28,291 nucleotides of DNA from Halalkalibacillus halophilus DSM 18494 (GCF_000423105.1 NZ_AUHI01000020.1:1-28291), one strand, 5' to 3'. Counted from the stretch's first letter, positions 1-7,602 are shown. Notes: generated by a model not told the origin, from the letters alone. Numbers and translations are program-made.

Positions 1-262
1 CTCCGGAACGCGTACGGGGAACTTTTAATTCAATCTTTCCTAAACCTGTGACATAGTCCCGGGAATAGTAGCCATTGCGGTAATCTTGTCGGTCCATGTG
101 TCGTTCATATTTCGTTGTTTGTACGTATTGATCTCGCTCCATCTCCATGTAAGCGTTCATCATAATGACGATATATGATTTCGATACGGCTCCGAGATTC
201 GACTCCATCAGCTCTGCTTTCAATTCCTCGTAATCTACGTTAATATGAAGTTGGGTCATCAT
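1..262 (-). CDS. IS256-family (Mutator-type) transposase, N-terminal fragment cut by the window edge
   Basis: The minus-strand frame opens with two consecutive ATG codons (MMTQLHINVDYEELKAELM) behind a strong ribosome binding site, AGGAGG, at 268-273. It runs off the window after 87 codons. The stretch NGYYSRDYVTGLGKIELKVPR, with RTRSG just after it, matches the conserved N-terminal region of IS256-family transposases, which insert by a DDE mechanism; the catalytic residues lie outside the window. The upstream end of the element must lie between about 263 and 390, but I could not identify its terminal inverted repeat from one end. Whether the gene is intact cannot be seen. The element sits beside the repeat array at 390-545. 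Confidence is high for the family and low for the boundary of the element. Confidence 0.88.
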   Translation of the reverse strand, partial: MMTQLHINVDYEELKAELMESNLGAVSKSYIVIMMNAYMEMERDQYVQTTKYERHMDRQDYRNGYYSRDYVTGLGKIELKVPRTRSG

Positions 263-389
263 CAATTCCTCCTGTTATGTTTTTACGGTGAAAACATTGT
301 AACATAAGGATTGATGAGACCCTTTTCTTTTTACACAATTATATGGACTTAATCTTGTGCGGTAGATGGGGGCTTCTATCAATTTTAGA

Positions 390-545
390 ATTGTGGATAT
401 AAGTTTAGTTTTATGGATTTAAGCTTACATTTCTGGATATACAGTCGACTTTCGTGGATATATTGACGATATTTCTGGATATATTTAAATACTCGTGGAT
501 AAAGCTAAACTTTTCTGGATATACATCTATTTTTGTGGGTATAAT
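390..545. repeat. Short-period intergenic repeat array 1 (8 units, 20/21-bp period)
   Basis: The core TGGATA (two variants, TGGATT and TGGGTA) occurs at 394, 414, 434, 455, 476, 496, 516 and 536, giving spacings of 20, 20, 21, 21, 20, 20 and 20 bp. Unit consensus on the plus strand is roughly TTTCTGGATAT; the 9-10 bases between cores are not conserved. From the third unit on, the base before the core alternates: CTGG, CGTGG, CTGG, CGTGG, CTGG, then TGTGG. This gives a 40-41-bp super-period. The array fills most of the 373-base gap between the transposase start and cadA, together with the terminator at 590-629. No open reading frame of note crosses it. The same unit appears inverted at 7449-7602. 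The function is unknown. Confidence 0.85.
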
Positions 546-589
546 TCAACTGCTGATTAACTCGAAATCGACCTTATAAACAAAAATGG

Positions 590-629
590 AAGGATCAACT
601 CCTATCATCAAGAGTTGATCCTTTTTTTA
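590..629. terminator. Bidirectional Rho-independent terminator downstream of cadA
   Basis: A perfect 12-bp stem (AAGGATCAACTC at 590-601, complement at 612-623) encloses a 10-base loop. It is followed by a T run on the plus strand; on the minus strand the tail is TTCCATTTTTG. It ends the cadC-cadA transcript seven bases past the cadA stop codon and could also stop transcription coming from the array side. Confidence 0.85.
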
Positions 630-635
630 GTGTGA

Positions 636-2729
636 TTAGTTTTTAAATAGTCTCAAGGCATTTAAAGTTACAAGCAATGTCGCACCCATGTCAGCAAGAA
701 TCGCTATCCATAGGGTTAACCATCCAGGAATGACTAACAACAAGGCGAGTGCTTTTAATCCAAGGGCGAAGCTAATGTTTTGCTTAATGATCGTAAGTGT
801 TCTTCTGCTTAAGCGAACTGCGTAAGGAAGCTTCCATAGGTCATCTCCCATTAACGCCAAATCAGCGGTTTCCAGTGCAGTGTCCGCACCTGCAGAGCCC
901 ATTGCGATTCCTAAATCAGAAGCGGCCAAAGCCGGAGCGTCATTGACTCCATCTCCTACCATCGCTACTTTACCGAATGATTTTTTTAGGCGCTCGACTT
1001 CTTGGTGCTTTTCTTCCGGTAGTAACTGAGAGCGAGAATGTTTGATGCCAGATGCCGACTGAATCGCTTTAGCAGTTGGCTCGTGGTCGCCTGTTAAAAG
1101 AATCGTTTCATGTATATTCAATTCCTTTAATGATTCAATCATAGCTTTTGCTTGTTCACGAATCATATCTGCAATCGCAATAATTCCTGTTGTCTGACCA
1201 TTCTTTCGAAGAACAATGATTGTATTTCCCTTCGTTTCCCAGTTCCTAATATGCTCGGAAACTTCGGGTTCAAGGTTAGAGAAGGATGCAGGGCTGCCTA
1301 TTTGATAGGATGTGCCCCTAATTTCACCTTCAATTCCTTTTCCAGTATGCGATTGAAAGTTGCTCACTTCGATGGAAGCGTCTTGTCTGAAGTTTGCTTG
1401 GGTATAGTTCATAATTGCTTTTGCTAATGGGTGTTCCGAGTGTTTCTCGAGAGCAGCCGCAGTTGTGAAAAATTCTTCCTCGGAAAATTCCTCATCAAAA
1501 ATATAATAGTCGCTGATTTCCGGATTTCCATGTGTAATGGTACCTGTTTTATCAAACGCAAATACTTTAATTTGGCCTAACACCTCTAAAAACGCTCCAC
1601 CTTTGATTAGGACACCATTTTTAGCAGCAGTTCCAATCGCTGTCACAATCGCAATCGGAGTGGAAATAACTAAAGCACATGGACAACCGACGACTAACAC
1701 TGCTAACCCTTGATAAACCCACGCTTCATAGCTTAAGCCAAATAGCATCGGTGGCAAAGTTGCAACCCCAATGGCGATTAAAATAATCAACGGCGTATAG
1801 TATTTAGCGAATTGGTCGACGAAATGTTGCGCTGGAGCTTTTTCATTTTGAGCTTCTTCCACTAAATGAATGATTTTAGCCATGGTAGAGTCTTCGGATC
1901 TTTTTGTGACTTCTACTTCCACATAGCCTGCCCCATTTAATGCACCAGCAAAAACTTCTTGATCGACCTTCTTATCAACAGGCATCGATTCTCCAGTAAT
2001 CATGGATTGGTTAAATGTAGAACTCCCTTTCCTTATCTTCCCATCAGCAGGAACTTTAGCTCCGGGTTTCACAGCTACAAAATCTCCAACCTTTAAATCA
2101 CTAACGTTTACTGTTTGTTGCTCTCCGTTCGTTAGTCGTATAGCTGTTGGTGGAGTTTGATCCATTAACGATTGAATAGAAGAACGAGCTTGATCCATGG
2201 AGTAACGTTCTAAAGCCTCACTAATCGCAAATAGTATGACGACTACAGCACCTTCAATCCATTCACCGATTAATGCAGCACCAATTACAGCAATCGTCAT
2301 CAGTGTCTTCATATCAAATCGTAGTTTAATTAAATTTTGAAAACCAGCAATAAATAGGCTATATCCTCCAATCACCATGGAAGTAACAAATATAGCTACT
2401 GTAGCAGGGTGGTATTCTCCAAATTCGAGGTAAAAATAGATCCCAATCAATACAAGTGATATAGAAATCAGTATATGGAAGTTCGAACGAAGCTGGTTAG
2501 TTAAAGACCTTTTACTATTCGTGTATTCTTTTGTAATTCGTAAATTTTCAAATGAGCCAGCCTTCTCCATTTCTTCGGTGCTCACCTGGCCATAAATAGT
2601 AACTTTAGATGCTCCATAATTTACTTCCGCATCATTAACTGTATCAATAGACTTAAGATTATTTTCAAACGTCTTGGCGCAATTTGCACACGTCATCCCT
2701 TGCACGTAATATGTGTCGCGCTCTGGCAT
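636..2729 (-). CDS. cadA: Heavy-metal-transporting P1B-type ATPase (Cd/Zn/Pb efflux), CadA-like
   Basis: The 697-residue protein is a membrane P-type ATPase that pumps soft divalent metals out of the cell. It has an N-terminal heavy-metal-associated domain with GMTCANC (Cys14, Cys17) and paired membrane helices around residues 85-130. The actuator domain carries TGES, the intramembrane metal site is CPC (349-351), the phosphorylated aspartate lies in DKTGT (Asp393), the SEHPLA motif is present, and the hinge is GDGVND (592-597). The CPC site with a CadC-type regulator next door points to Cd/Zn/Pb (P1B-2) rather than copper, which is an inference. The start is two bases after the cadC stop codon, with GGAGGTG inside the end of cadC as ribosome binding site, so the two genes are one translationally linked operon. 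Expression is expected to be metal-induced through CadC. Confidence 0.93.
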   Translation of the reverse strand: MPERDTYYVQGMTCANCAKTFENNLKSIDTVNDAEVNYGASKVTIYGQVSTEEMEKAGSFENLRITKEYTNSKRSLTNQLRSNFHILISISLVLIGIYFYLEFGEYHPATVAIFVTSMVIGGYSLFIAGFQNLIKLRFDMKTLMTIAVIGAALIGEWIEGAVVVILFAISEALERYSMDQARSSIQSLMDQTPPTAIRLTNGEQQTVNVSDLKVGDFVAVKPGAKVPADGKIRKGSSTFNQSMITGESMPVDKKVDQEVFAGALNGAGYVEVEVTKRSEDSTMAKIIHLVEEAQNEKAPAQHFVDQFAKYYTPLIILIAIGVATLPPMLFGLSYEAWVYQGLAVLVVGCPCALVISTPIAIVTAIGTAAKNGVLIKGGAFLEVLGQIKVFAFDKTGTITHGNPEISDYYIFDEEFSEEEFFTTAAALEKHSEHPLAKAIMNYTQANFRQDASIEVSNFQSHTGKGIEGEIRGTSYQIGSPASFSNLEPEVSEHIRNWETKGNTIIVLRKNGQTTGIIAIADMIREQAKAMIESLKELNIHETILLTGDHEPTAKAIQSASGIKHSRSQLLPEEKHQEVERLKKSFGKVAMVGDGVNDAPALAASDLGIAMGSAGADTALETADLALMGDDLWKLPYAVRLSRRTLTIIKQNISFALGLKALALLLVIPGWLTLWIAILADMGATLLVTLNALRLFKN

Positions 2730-2731
2730 AG

Positions 2732-3088
2732 TTACACCTCCATCTCCTGCTGGTGGGTAGTAGTTATTTGGATAATATCTCGCACATGCTCGTCATCTAA
2801 CTTGTAATAGATATTCTTCCCACCTCTTCGAATGGTAACCAAACCGTGTTTTTTAAGCGTTTGCAGATGATGAGAGGTGGTTGCTACGGAGTTATTGGTT
2901 ACAGAAGCTAAATCACACACACATAATTCCGATTCCATGGCTAACGCTTGCATGATCGTAACTCGAGTAGGATCTCCTAGTACTTTAAATAATTTTGCAA
3001 CTTGATCAACCGGCTTCGAATTGATATCGGAAACTATATATTGTAACTGTTCTTCAGTGATTTCAGATGTACAATTAGGCTTTTTCAT
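2732..3088 (-). CDS. cadC: ArsR/SmtB-family metal-responsive repressor, CadC-like
   Basis: A 118-residue winged-helix repressor expected to release its operator when it binds Cd, Pb or Zn. ELCVCDL at 54-60 supplies Cys56 and Cys58 of the family's alpha-3N metal site, and Cys6 near the N-terminus can complete it. The C-terminal helix carries Asp99, His101, His112 and Glu115, the spacing of the alpha-5 site of staphylococcal CadC, so both site types appear retained. The recognition helix is around SVATTSHHLQTLKKHG. It is the first gene of the cadC-cadA operon and is read from the promoter at 3128-3157, where matching operators are visible. The ribosome binding site is weak (AAAGG, rather distant), which would keep repressor levels low. 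The family assignment is firm; the exact metal range is inferred. Confidence 0.92.
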   Translation of the reverse strand: MKKPNCTSEITEEQLQYIVSDINSKPVDQVAKLFKVLGDPTRVTIMQALAMESELCVCDLASVTNNSVATTSHHLQTLKKHGLVTIRRGGKNIYYKLDDEHVRDIIQITTTHQQEMEV

Positions 3089-3107
3089 TTAAACTCATAC
3101 CTTTCAT

Positions 3108-3157
3108 TCAAATGATCGTTTGATTATATTATATTCAAATAAATATTTGAATGTCAA
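3108..3157 (-). promoter_or_regulatory. cadC-cadA promoter with overlapping CadC-type operators
   Basis: On the minus strand, TTGACA (3152-3157), an 18-bp spacer and TATAAT (3128-3133) form a near-consensus sigma-A promoter. The spacer is filled by a 9-2-9 perfect inverted repeat, ATTCAAATA-AA-TATTTGAAT (3133-3152), very like the CadC operator. A second related palindrome, TCAAATGATCGTTTGA (3108-3123), lies 27 bp further downstream, centre to centre, between the -10 box and the cadC start. Repressor on the first site would block polymerase directly; the second may support cooperative binding or act as a roadblock. Confidence 0.85.
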
Positions 3158-3179
3158 TGGAAGATGCCTAGAATTTCAT

Positions 3180-3206
3180 AAAAAAAGATCGTCCATGAGA
3201 CGACCT
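3180..3206 (-). terminator. Second terminator downstream of pepF, just upstream of the cad promoter
   Basis: Read on the minus strand, AGGTCGTC and GACGATCT pair over 8 bp with one G-U wobble around a 5-base loop, followed by seven T residues (plus-strand A run 3180-3186). No gene lies between it and the pepF terminator at 3285, so it probably acts as a back-up that shields the cad promoter from read-through. Confidence 0.65.
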
Positions 3207-3284
3207 CGAGTTCATTCATCATATTTAGCTTTTTGAAACTACTTCTTTTTATCCTCTAGTTGAAAGATTTCCTCTTTTCGTGCA

Positions 3285-3321
3285 TAAAAAACCACCTTCA
3301 ACTCAATATGTTGAAGGTGGT
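3285..3321 (-). terminator. Rho-independent terminator of pepF
   Basis: A perfect 12-bp stem (ACCACCTTCAAC at 3291-3302 with 3310-3321) has a 7-base loop. A T run follows on the minus strand (A residues at 3286-3290 on the plus strand). It begins ten bases after the pepF stop codon. Confidence 0.88.
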
Positions 3322-3330
3322 AGAGAAGCT

Positions 3331-5124
3331 TTATTCCGTCAATCTCATATATTCTTCTACATCTTGCTTACAAAGATCAATTGCTTTTTCCCAGAATGCT
3401 TCTTTTGTAATATCTTCATCTAGGTGTTTCAAGGCTAGGTCTTCTACAGACATGCGTGCTGTATCTTGTAGTAAGGAAATATACTTCTCTTCATAATCTT
3501 TACCTTCTTCTAGTGCTTTTGCATAAATCGCAAGAGAGAAGAGGTAACCAAATGTGTACGGGAAGTTATAAAATGGAACGCCCGTAATGTGGAAGTGTAG
3601 TTTATTGGACCAATACGTTTCGCTTGTTGAATTCACGGCGTCGCAATATGCTTCGCGCTGTGCTTCATCCGTTAATTCATTCAAGCGGCTTGCAGGAACA
3701 AATCCGTTTTTGCGTTCTTCATAGAATCTTGTTTCAAATAAGAAACGAGAATGGATATTCATGAAGAATGCTACACTTCGTTGTAATTTATCTTCTAATA
3801 ATGCAATTTTGTCAGAGTCTGTGCTAGCTTCTTTTACGGAAGCGTCTGCTACGATCATTTCTGCAAACGTTGATGCCGTCTCCGCAACGTTCATGGCATA
3901 ACGACGGTTGATCGGATGAACTGGCTTTAAGGCATGCGTGTGATAAGCATGTCCTAATTCGTGAGCAAGTGTCGCGACGTTTGACATCGTTCCATTATAC
4001 GTCATGAAAATTCTCGATTGTTCGCTTAATGGGAAGCCTGTACAGAACCCTCCAGGACGTTTGCCGGAACGATCTTCTGCTTCAATCCAAGCATCTTCAA
4101 AAGCTTTTCTTGAAAAGTCCGCCATTTTCGGAGAGAACTTCTCGAAATGCTTTAAGATAAATTGTGCACCTTCATCGTATGAAAGCTTTTCTTTATTCTT
4201 TTGAGTAGGTGCTCCTAGGTCGTACCATTCTAATTTTTCTTTCCCTAGTAATTTTGCCTTGCGATATAAGAAGTCCACAAATGGTTGCTTATTCTTCGTA
4301 ATCGCACCCCACATAGCATCAAGGGTTGACTGTTCCATTCGGTTAATATCGAGAGGCTCTTTTAAGACATTGTCCCAGCCACGTTTCTTATAGGTGCTTA
4401 AACGGAATCCTGCTAAGTGGTTAAGTGTGTTAGCGAATAAGGATTCTTTCTCGTGCCAAGCGGCTTCTAGTTTTTCAAATACATCTTTACGAACTTCTGG
4501 GTCTTCATGCGACAAGTAGTTATTCGCTTGCCCGACAGAGAGGACTTTTTCTTCCCCTTCAATAGTCACCTTAATAGTCATGGAGCCGACAATCGTATTG
4601 TACATTTGGCCCCAAGCATGGTACCCATCTACAGAAAGTGCTGTAATTAATGCTTCTTCCTCTTCAGATAGTTGCTCAGAAACAGACTGACGCCATTCAT
4701 TTAAGACGAATGCTAGGTCACTGATTCGTTTATTGCGTAAAATTTCATCCCACGGTGCTTCCGGAGTTTTAGCAAGCTTCTGTTTGAATGTGTTAAACGT
4801 TGCCCCGTAAGAAGCGGACAGTTCCGTTATTTCACTTCGAAGTGCACTTGCCTTTTTGTTCGACATATCTTCGGCTTCTAGACAGCTAACAAAAGCTCCT
4901 GCCTGACGAATTTGCATATTAATGTTGGAACCTGCTTCGATTAAGTTAGCAACTTGTTCGCCTTCATTTCCTCGCGATGGAGTTTCAAATGCTTTGATCT
5001 TTTCATCGAAATCGGACAGGCGTTTTTTCGTTTCATCAAGGTGATCACGAAGTTCTTGTGATTCGCTTCCACCTTTAAAGAAAACTTCTAAATCCCATAC
5101 TACTGGAAAACTTGTCTTTGGCAT
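3331..5124 (-). CDS. pepF: M3-family oligoendopeptidase (PepF type)
   Basis: A 597-residue cytoplasmic zinc metallopeptidase that trims oligopeptides. The catalytic motif HELGH is at 388-392 (two zinc-binding histidines and the catalytic glutamate), and the downstream stretch ETASTFAEM supplies the third ligand in this family. The long helical N-terminal half without a signal peptide is typical of oligoendopeptidase F relatives. The length of just under 600 residues fits the pepF/M3 group. The start follows AGGAGG seven bases upstream. A promoter lies at 5174-5202 and a terminator directly after the stop, so this is probably a single-gene transcript. Family confidence is high; the natural substrates are unknown. 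Confidence 0.92.
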   Translation of the reverse strand: MPKTSFPVVWDLEVFFKGGSESQELRDHLDETKKRLSDFDEKIKAFETPSRGNEGEQVANLIEAGSNINMQIRQAGAFVSCLEAEDMSNKKASALRSEITELSASYGATFNTFKQKLAKTPEAPWDEILRNKRISDLAFVLNEWRQSVSEQLSEEEEALITALSVDGYHAWGQMYNTIVGSMTIKVTIEGEEKVLSVGQANNYLSHEDPEVRKDVFEKLEAAWHEKESLFANTLNHLAGFRLSTYKKRGWDNVLKEPLDINRMEQSTLDAMWGAITKNKQPFVDFLYRKAKLLGKEKLEWYDLGAPTQKNKEKLSYDEGAQFILKHFEKFSPKMADFSRKAFEDAWIEAEDRSGKRPGGFCTGFPLSEQSRIFMTYNGTMSNVATLAHELGHAYHTHALKPVHPINRRYAMNVAETASTFAEMIVADASVKEASTDSDKIALLEDKLQRSVAFFMNIHSRFLFETRFYEERKNGFVPASRLNELTDEAQREAYCDAVNSTSETYWSNKLHFHITGVPFYNFPYTFGYLFSLAIYAKALEEGKDYEEKYISLLQDTARMSVEDLALKHLDEDITKEAFWEKAIDLCKQDVEEYMRLTE

Positions 5125-5173
5125 GAAACATCCTCCTAATAATCTGTCGAAATTTTTAAATAAATCTAAAGCT

Positions 5174-5202
5174 AGTATAGCATATCACTTATTTCGGATA
5201 AA
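5174..5202 (-). promoter_or_regulatory. Probable sigma-A promoter of pepF
   Basis: On the minus strand TTTATC, a 17-bp spacer and TATACT are seen, and the -10 box is preceded by TGC (extended -10). The start codon lies about 50 bases further on. The weak -35 box is offset by the extended -10 element. Confidence 0.6.
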
Positions 5203-5256
5203 GAATATTTCGGTTTTAGAAATATATGTGGTGGTGACCGAAAAGTGGGGGGAGAT

Positions 5257-5295
5257 AAAAAAACGGTCATGTAAGTTGTATACACTTTCATGACC
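5257..5295 (-). terminator. Rho-independent terminator of the LLM oxidoreductase-VOC operon
   Basis: On the minus strand GGTCATG pairs with CATGACC, followed inward by a 4-bp ACTT/AAGT helix after a single mismatch. The hairpin is followed by a run of seven T residues (5257-5263). It lies 18 bases past the stop codon of the VOC gene. Confidence 0.85.
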
Positions 5296-5313
5296 ATGTT
5301 CAAACTATTTTTG

Positions 5314-5979
5314 CTAAAATGTAACATTTCCGTAAACTGCGCTTATACGATCCCCTTGTTCGATGATTAATTTCCCGTTATCTAAGTCAAATTCAAACGG
5401 ATTTTCTTCCTCCATTTGATAAATTGTCTGGAAGATTTGCTTCAGGTTGTTTGCGTCCTCTGATCTCAAAATGACTTGATCGAGAGGTTGTTCATTGATT
5501 AGCGATTTATCTTCTGGAACATTTCCTTCTCCGTTCCACTCAATTAAAAATGGAAGGGGGGAGTCGGTTTGTTCGCTAAAAGGAAACACCATCTTCCACT
5601 CAAGCTTTGTCCCGTCAGGTTTTGTTCTACTTCCAGGGAAAGGGCCACTGTAGGAGATGTTATTTCGATCAAAGTGCTCAAGAAAATTGTCCAATTCGGT
5701 AGTGCGTAAAGCAAATTGGATTGGACCTTCTTGTTTTTTCAAATGGGCTTGATATGTTTGTTGAATCAAAGGGTTATCAGAAGCACTTGCAACTGCTTCG
5801 TCTTGAACCCCCAGCCACTCGATATAACTATTTTCAGCCATAAAAGCAAGGTGGTTAAAGGTACCCCAGTTTTGATGGGTACCACCTTCCATACCTTGTA
5901 GCTTATGAACTTTGGAAAATAACTCTTGATGGGATTTTGGGTTTTTTGAGTAAATTACTAAATGGTCAAATGCAAGCAT
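5314..5979 (-). CDS. VOC-superfamily (glyoxalase-like) protein
   Basis: A 221-residue soluble protein opening with FDHLVIYSKNP, the first beta strand and His of a vicinal-oxygen-chelate fold. A second half (QFALRTTELDNFLEHF onward) resembles another module, as in the glyoxalase-3-like family. FNHLAFMAENSYIEWLGV gives a further His and Glu that could bind metal. No specific reaction can be assigned. The start is supported by AAGGAG seven bases upstream, and this site overlaps the stop region of the LLM oxidoreductase gene 12 bases upstream. The two are therefore one operon, which suggests, without proving, that they act on the same kind of small organic compound. Confidence 0.8.
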   Translation of the reverse strand: MLAFDHLVIYSKNPKSHQELFSKVHKLQGMEGGTHQNWGTFNHLAFMAENSYIEWLGVQDEAVASASDNPLIQQTYQAHLKKQEGPIQFALRTTELDNFLEHFDRNNISYSGPFPGSRTKPDGTKLEWKMVFPFSEQTDSPLPFLIEWNGEGNVPEDKSLINEQPLDQVILRSEDANNLKQIFQTIYQMEEENPFEFDLDNGKLIIEQGDRISAVYGNVTF

Positions 5980-5991
5980 GTCCTCGCTCCT

Positions 5992-6987
5992 TTATATAGA
6001 AAAGACTTTAGCTAACTTGCTGTAACTATCCAGTCGTTGTTCAAATGGTGCGACGATCGTGTTCACCATAATTTCTTCTACATCAGCTTCCGTAGCTAGT
6101 GTTTCTAATTGCTGCTTCACACTTTCAGGGGTGCCAACAATCATCCGATTTCTGTTTTCGGAAATTCGCTTTTGTTCAAAATGGTTGAATGTTTGCTTAC
6201 TTGCTTCAGCAGGGTCAGGGAAGTGTTCGCGAATCATCCCTTGCTCAAGCATTAATAAAGCAACATCAAGGCTAGATGCGTAGTATTCAGCCTCTTCTTC
6301 TGTATCGCCAATAATAACGAATACAGCCAAGCTAGCTTTCGGTTCAGGGAACATTTCAGATGGAATAAAGGAATCATAATAGCGCTGCACCGCCTCACGA
6401 TAGCCGTGGCCACTAATAAATTGAGCAAAATTATACCCTGTGCCTAACTGACCAGCAAGACCAGCACTTGCCCCACTAGAACCAAGCATCCACACTGGTG
6501 GGGCTGTCGGACCTAAAGGAGTTGCTTGAACTTGATATCCTTCTGGGTCATTACCTAATAAATAATCAATGACATTAGAAACTTGAGTAGGGAATTGATT
6601 CACGTCTGGGTATTTCCCGCGATTTAACGCATAATTCACTCCGGGCATCCCACCTGGCGCACGCCCAACACCTAAGTCAATTCGTTCTGGGTACAACCCT
6701 TCTAAAACACGGAATGACTCAGCGACTTTATAGCTACTGTAATGCGGAAGTAAGACTCCGCCTGTACCAACTTTAATTTGGTTTGTTTTTGCTGCAATGG
6801 TAGATACTAATATCTCAGGTGCCGAGCCGGCTAAGCTTTTGGTGCTATGGTGTTCACTCATCCAGAAGCGGTGAAATCCTAATTGGTCAACATGCTGAGC
6901 CAACTCAATGGTCTGTTGTAGTGCATCCTGTGGGGTTTGGTTATATAATAAGGGTGATTGGTCTAGTACACTTAGTTTTAAATTCAT
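5992..6987 (-). CDS. LLM-class flavin-dependent oxidoreductase (bacterial luciferase-like monooxygenase)
   Basis: A 331-residue TIM-barrel flavin oxidoreductase of the luciferase-like family, which normally uses reduced FMN supplied by a partner reductase. Family signatures include LSVLDQSPL at the N-terminus, FWMSEHHS at about 44-51, VGTGGVLLPHYSSYKVAES, RIDLGVGRAPGG and MIVGTPESVKQQLETL. These resemble the MsnO8 subgroup seen in many Bacillaceae. I place the start at the ATG at 6987, not the GTG nine bases upstream, because AAAGGTG is well spaced for the ATG and would overlap the GTG. It is first in an operon with the VOC gene. The substrate is unknown. Confidence 0.85.
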   Translation of the reverse strand: MNLKLSVLDQSPLLYNQTPQDALQQTIELAQHVDQLGFHRFWMSEHHSTKSLAGSAPEILVSTIAAKTNQIKVGTGGVLLPHYSSYKVAESFRVLEGLYPERIDLGVGRAPGGMPGVNYALNRGKYPDVNQFPTQVSNVIDYLLGNDPEGYQVQATPLGPTAPPVWMLGSSGASAGLAGQLGTGYNFAQFISGHGYREAVQRYYDSFIPSEMFPEPKASLAVFVIIGDTEEEAEYYASSLDVALLMLEQGMIREHFPDPAEASKQTFNHFEQKRISENRNRMIVGTPESVKQQLETLATEADVEEIMVNTIVAPFEQRLDSYSKLAKVFSI

Positions 6988-7083
6988 ATTCGACACCTTT
7001 CTTGTATTGGGTTATGATAATAATTGTTTGTGATAGATACATAAAATTCAATTAAAATGCCTGGGTAAAGGTGAGGATTATAC

Positions 7084-7425
7084 ATGAAAAAAAGACCAGT
7101 AATATGTAAACGATGTGAGAAAGAGATTGAATCACGCGCAGATTTGAAAGTAGCTAATATTAAATTGCGGCCACGTCCGTTTCACGAAAAATGCTTTAAT
7201 AAACAATTAGAAGAGAAAAAGGAGCAAGCATCCATGTTTTATGATGCGCTTCCTTATAACGGAACATATGCGAATGTACTCGTTTTATTATTCCTTTTCT
7301 TATTTACGTTTTTCATGTTTTTTTACGAAGTGCCGGCAATCGTATATGTCGTGTGCCTTGTGTATCCACTGTTTCGATTATACAGCTGGTTAAGGATTGA
7401 GAGCAGGCTGCCTAAAACCGTTTAA
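7084..7425 (+). CDS. Small membrane protein with an N-terminal CxxC...HxxC zinc-finger-like motif
   Basis: I do not recognise this 113-residue protein. The basic N-terminal part has Cys8, Cys11, His34 and Cys37 (CxxC-x22-HxxC), the right set to hold one zinc ion. A charged linker, KQLEEKKEQ, follows. Two hydrophobic segments at about 62-80 and 82-99 suggest a two-helix membrane anchor with both ends on the same, probably cytoplasmic, side. The ribosome binding site GGTGAGG is seven bases before the ATG. It is divergent from the LLM gene and followed by repeat array 2, which would be transcribed as its 3' untranslated region up to the terminator at 7652. The coding call is good; no function is proposed. 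Confidence 0.75.
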   Translation: MKKRPVICKRCEKEIESRADLKVANIKLRPRPFHEKCFNKQLEEKKEQASMFYDALPYNGTYANVLVLLFLFLFTFFMFFYEVPAIVYVVCLVYPLFRLYSWLRIESRLPKTV

Positions 7426-7448
7426 ACGTCAATTCGTTTGAAGCGTGC

Positions 7449-7602
7449 GATATCCAGAAAAGTGCGGGGATATCCAGAAATAATTGCTCTTATCCACGAG
7501 AAATAAAATATATCCAGAAAAGTAAGAGAGATATCCAGAATAGTCGCACGTAAATCCAGAAAAACAGGCTGTTATCCAGAAAACAAATAATATATCCAGA
7601 AA
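7449..7602. repeat. Short-period intergenic repeat array 2 (8 units, 20/21-bp period)
   Basis: The core TATCCA (AATCCA in one unit) starts at 7451, 7471, 7491, 7511, 7532, 7553, 7573 and 7593, giving spacings of 20, 20, 20, 21, 21, 20 and 20 bp. Seven units read ATCCAGAA and one reads TATCCACGAG. This is the same unit as array 1 in the opposite orientation. The intervening bases vary freely. It lies between a plus-strand gene and the convergent HemAT gene, ahead of the shared terminator. Confidence 0.85.

Noticed and set aside
390..545. CRISPR array
   Set aside because: Units are about 10 bp and imperfect, the period is only 20-21 bp, there are no 30-bp spacers and no cas genes. The same holds for 7449-7602 and 25971-26140.
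1152..1427. Plus-strand frame inside cadA
   Set aside because: It is antisense to well-conserved ATPase coding sequence with no ribosome binding site. The same applies to the other antisense frames over pepF, DegV, EamA, tex and the rsb genes.
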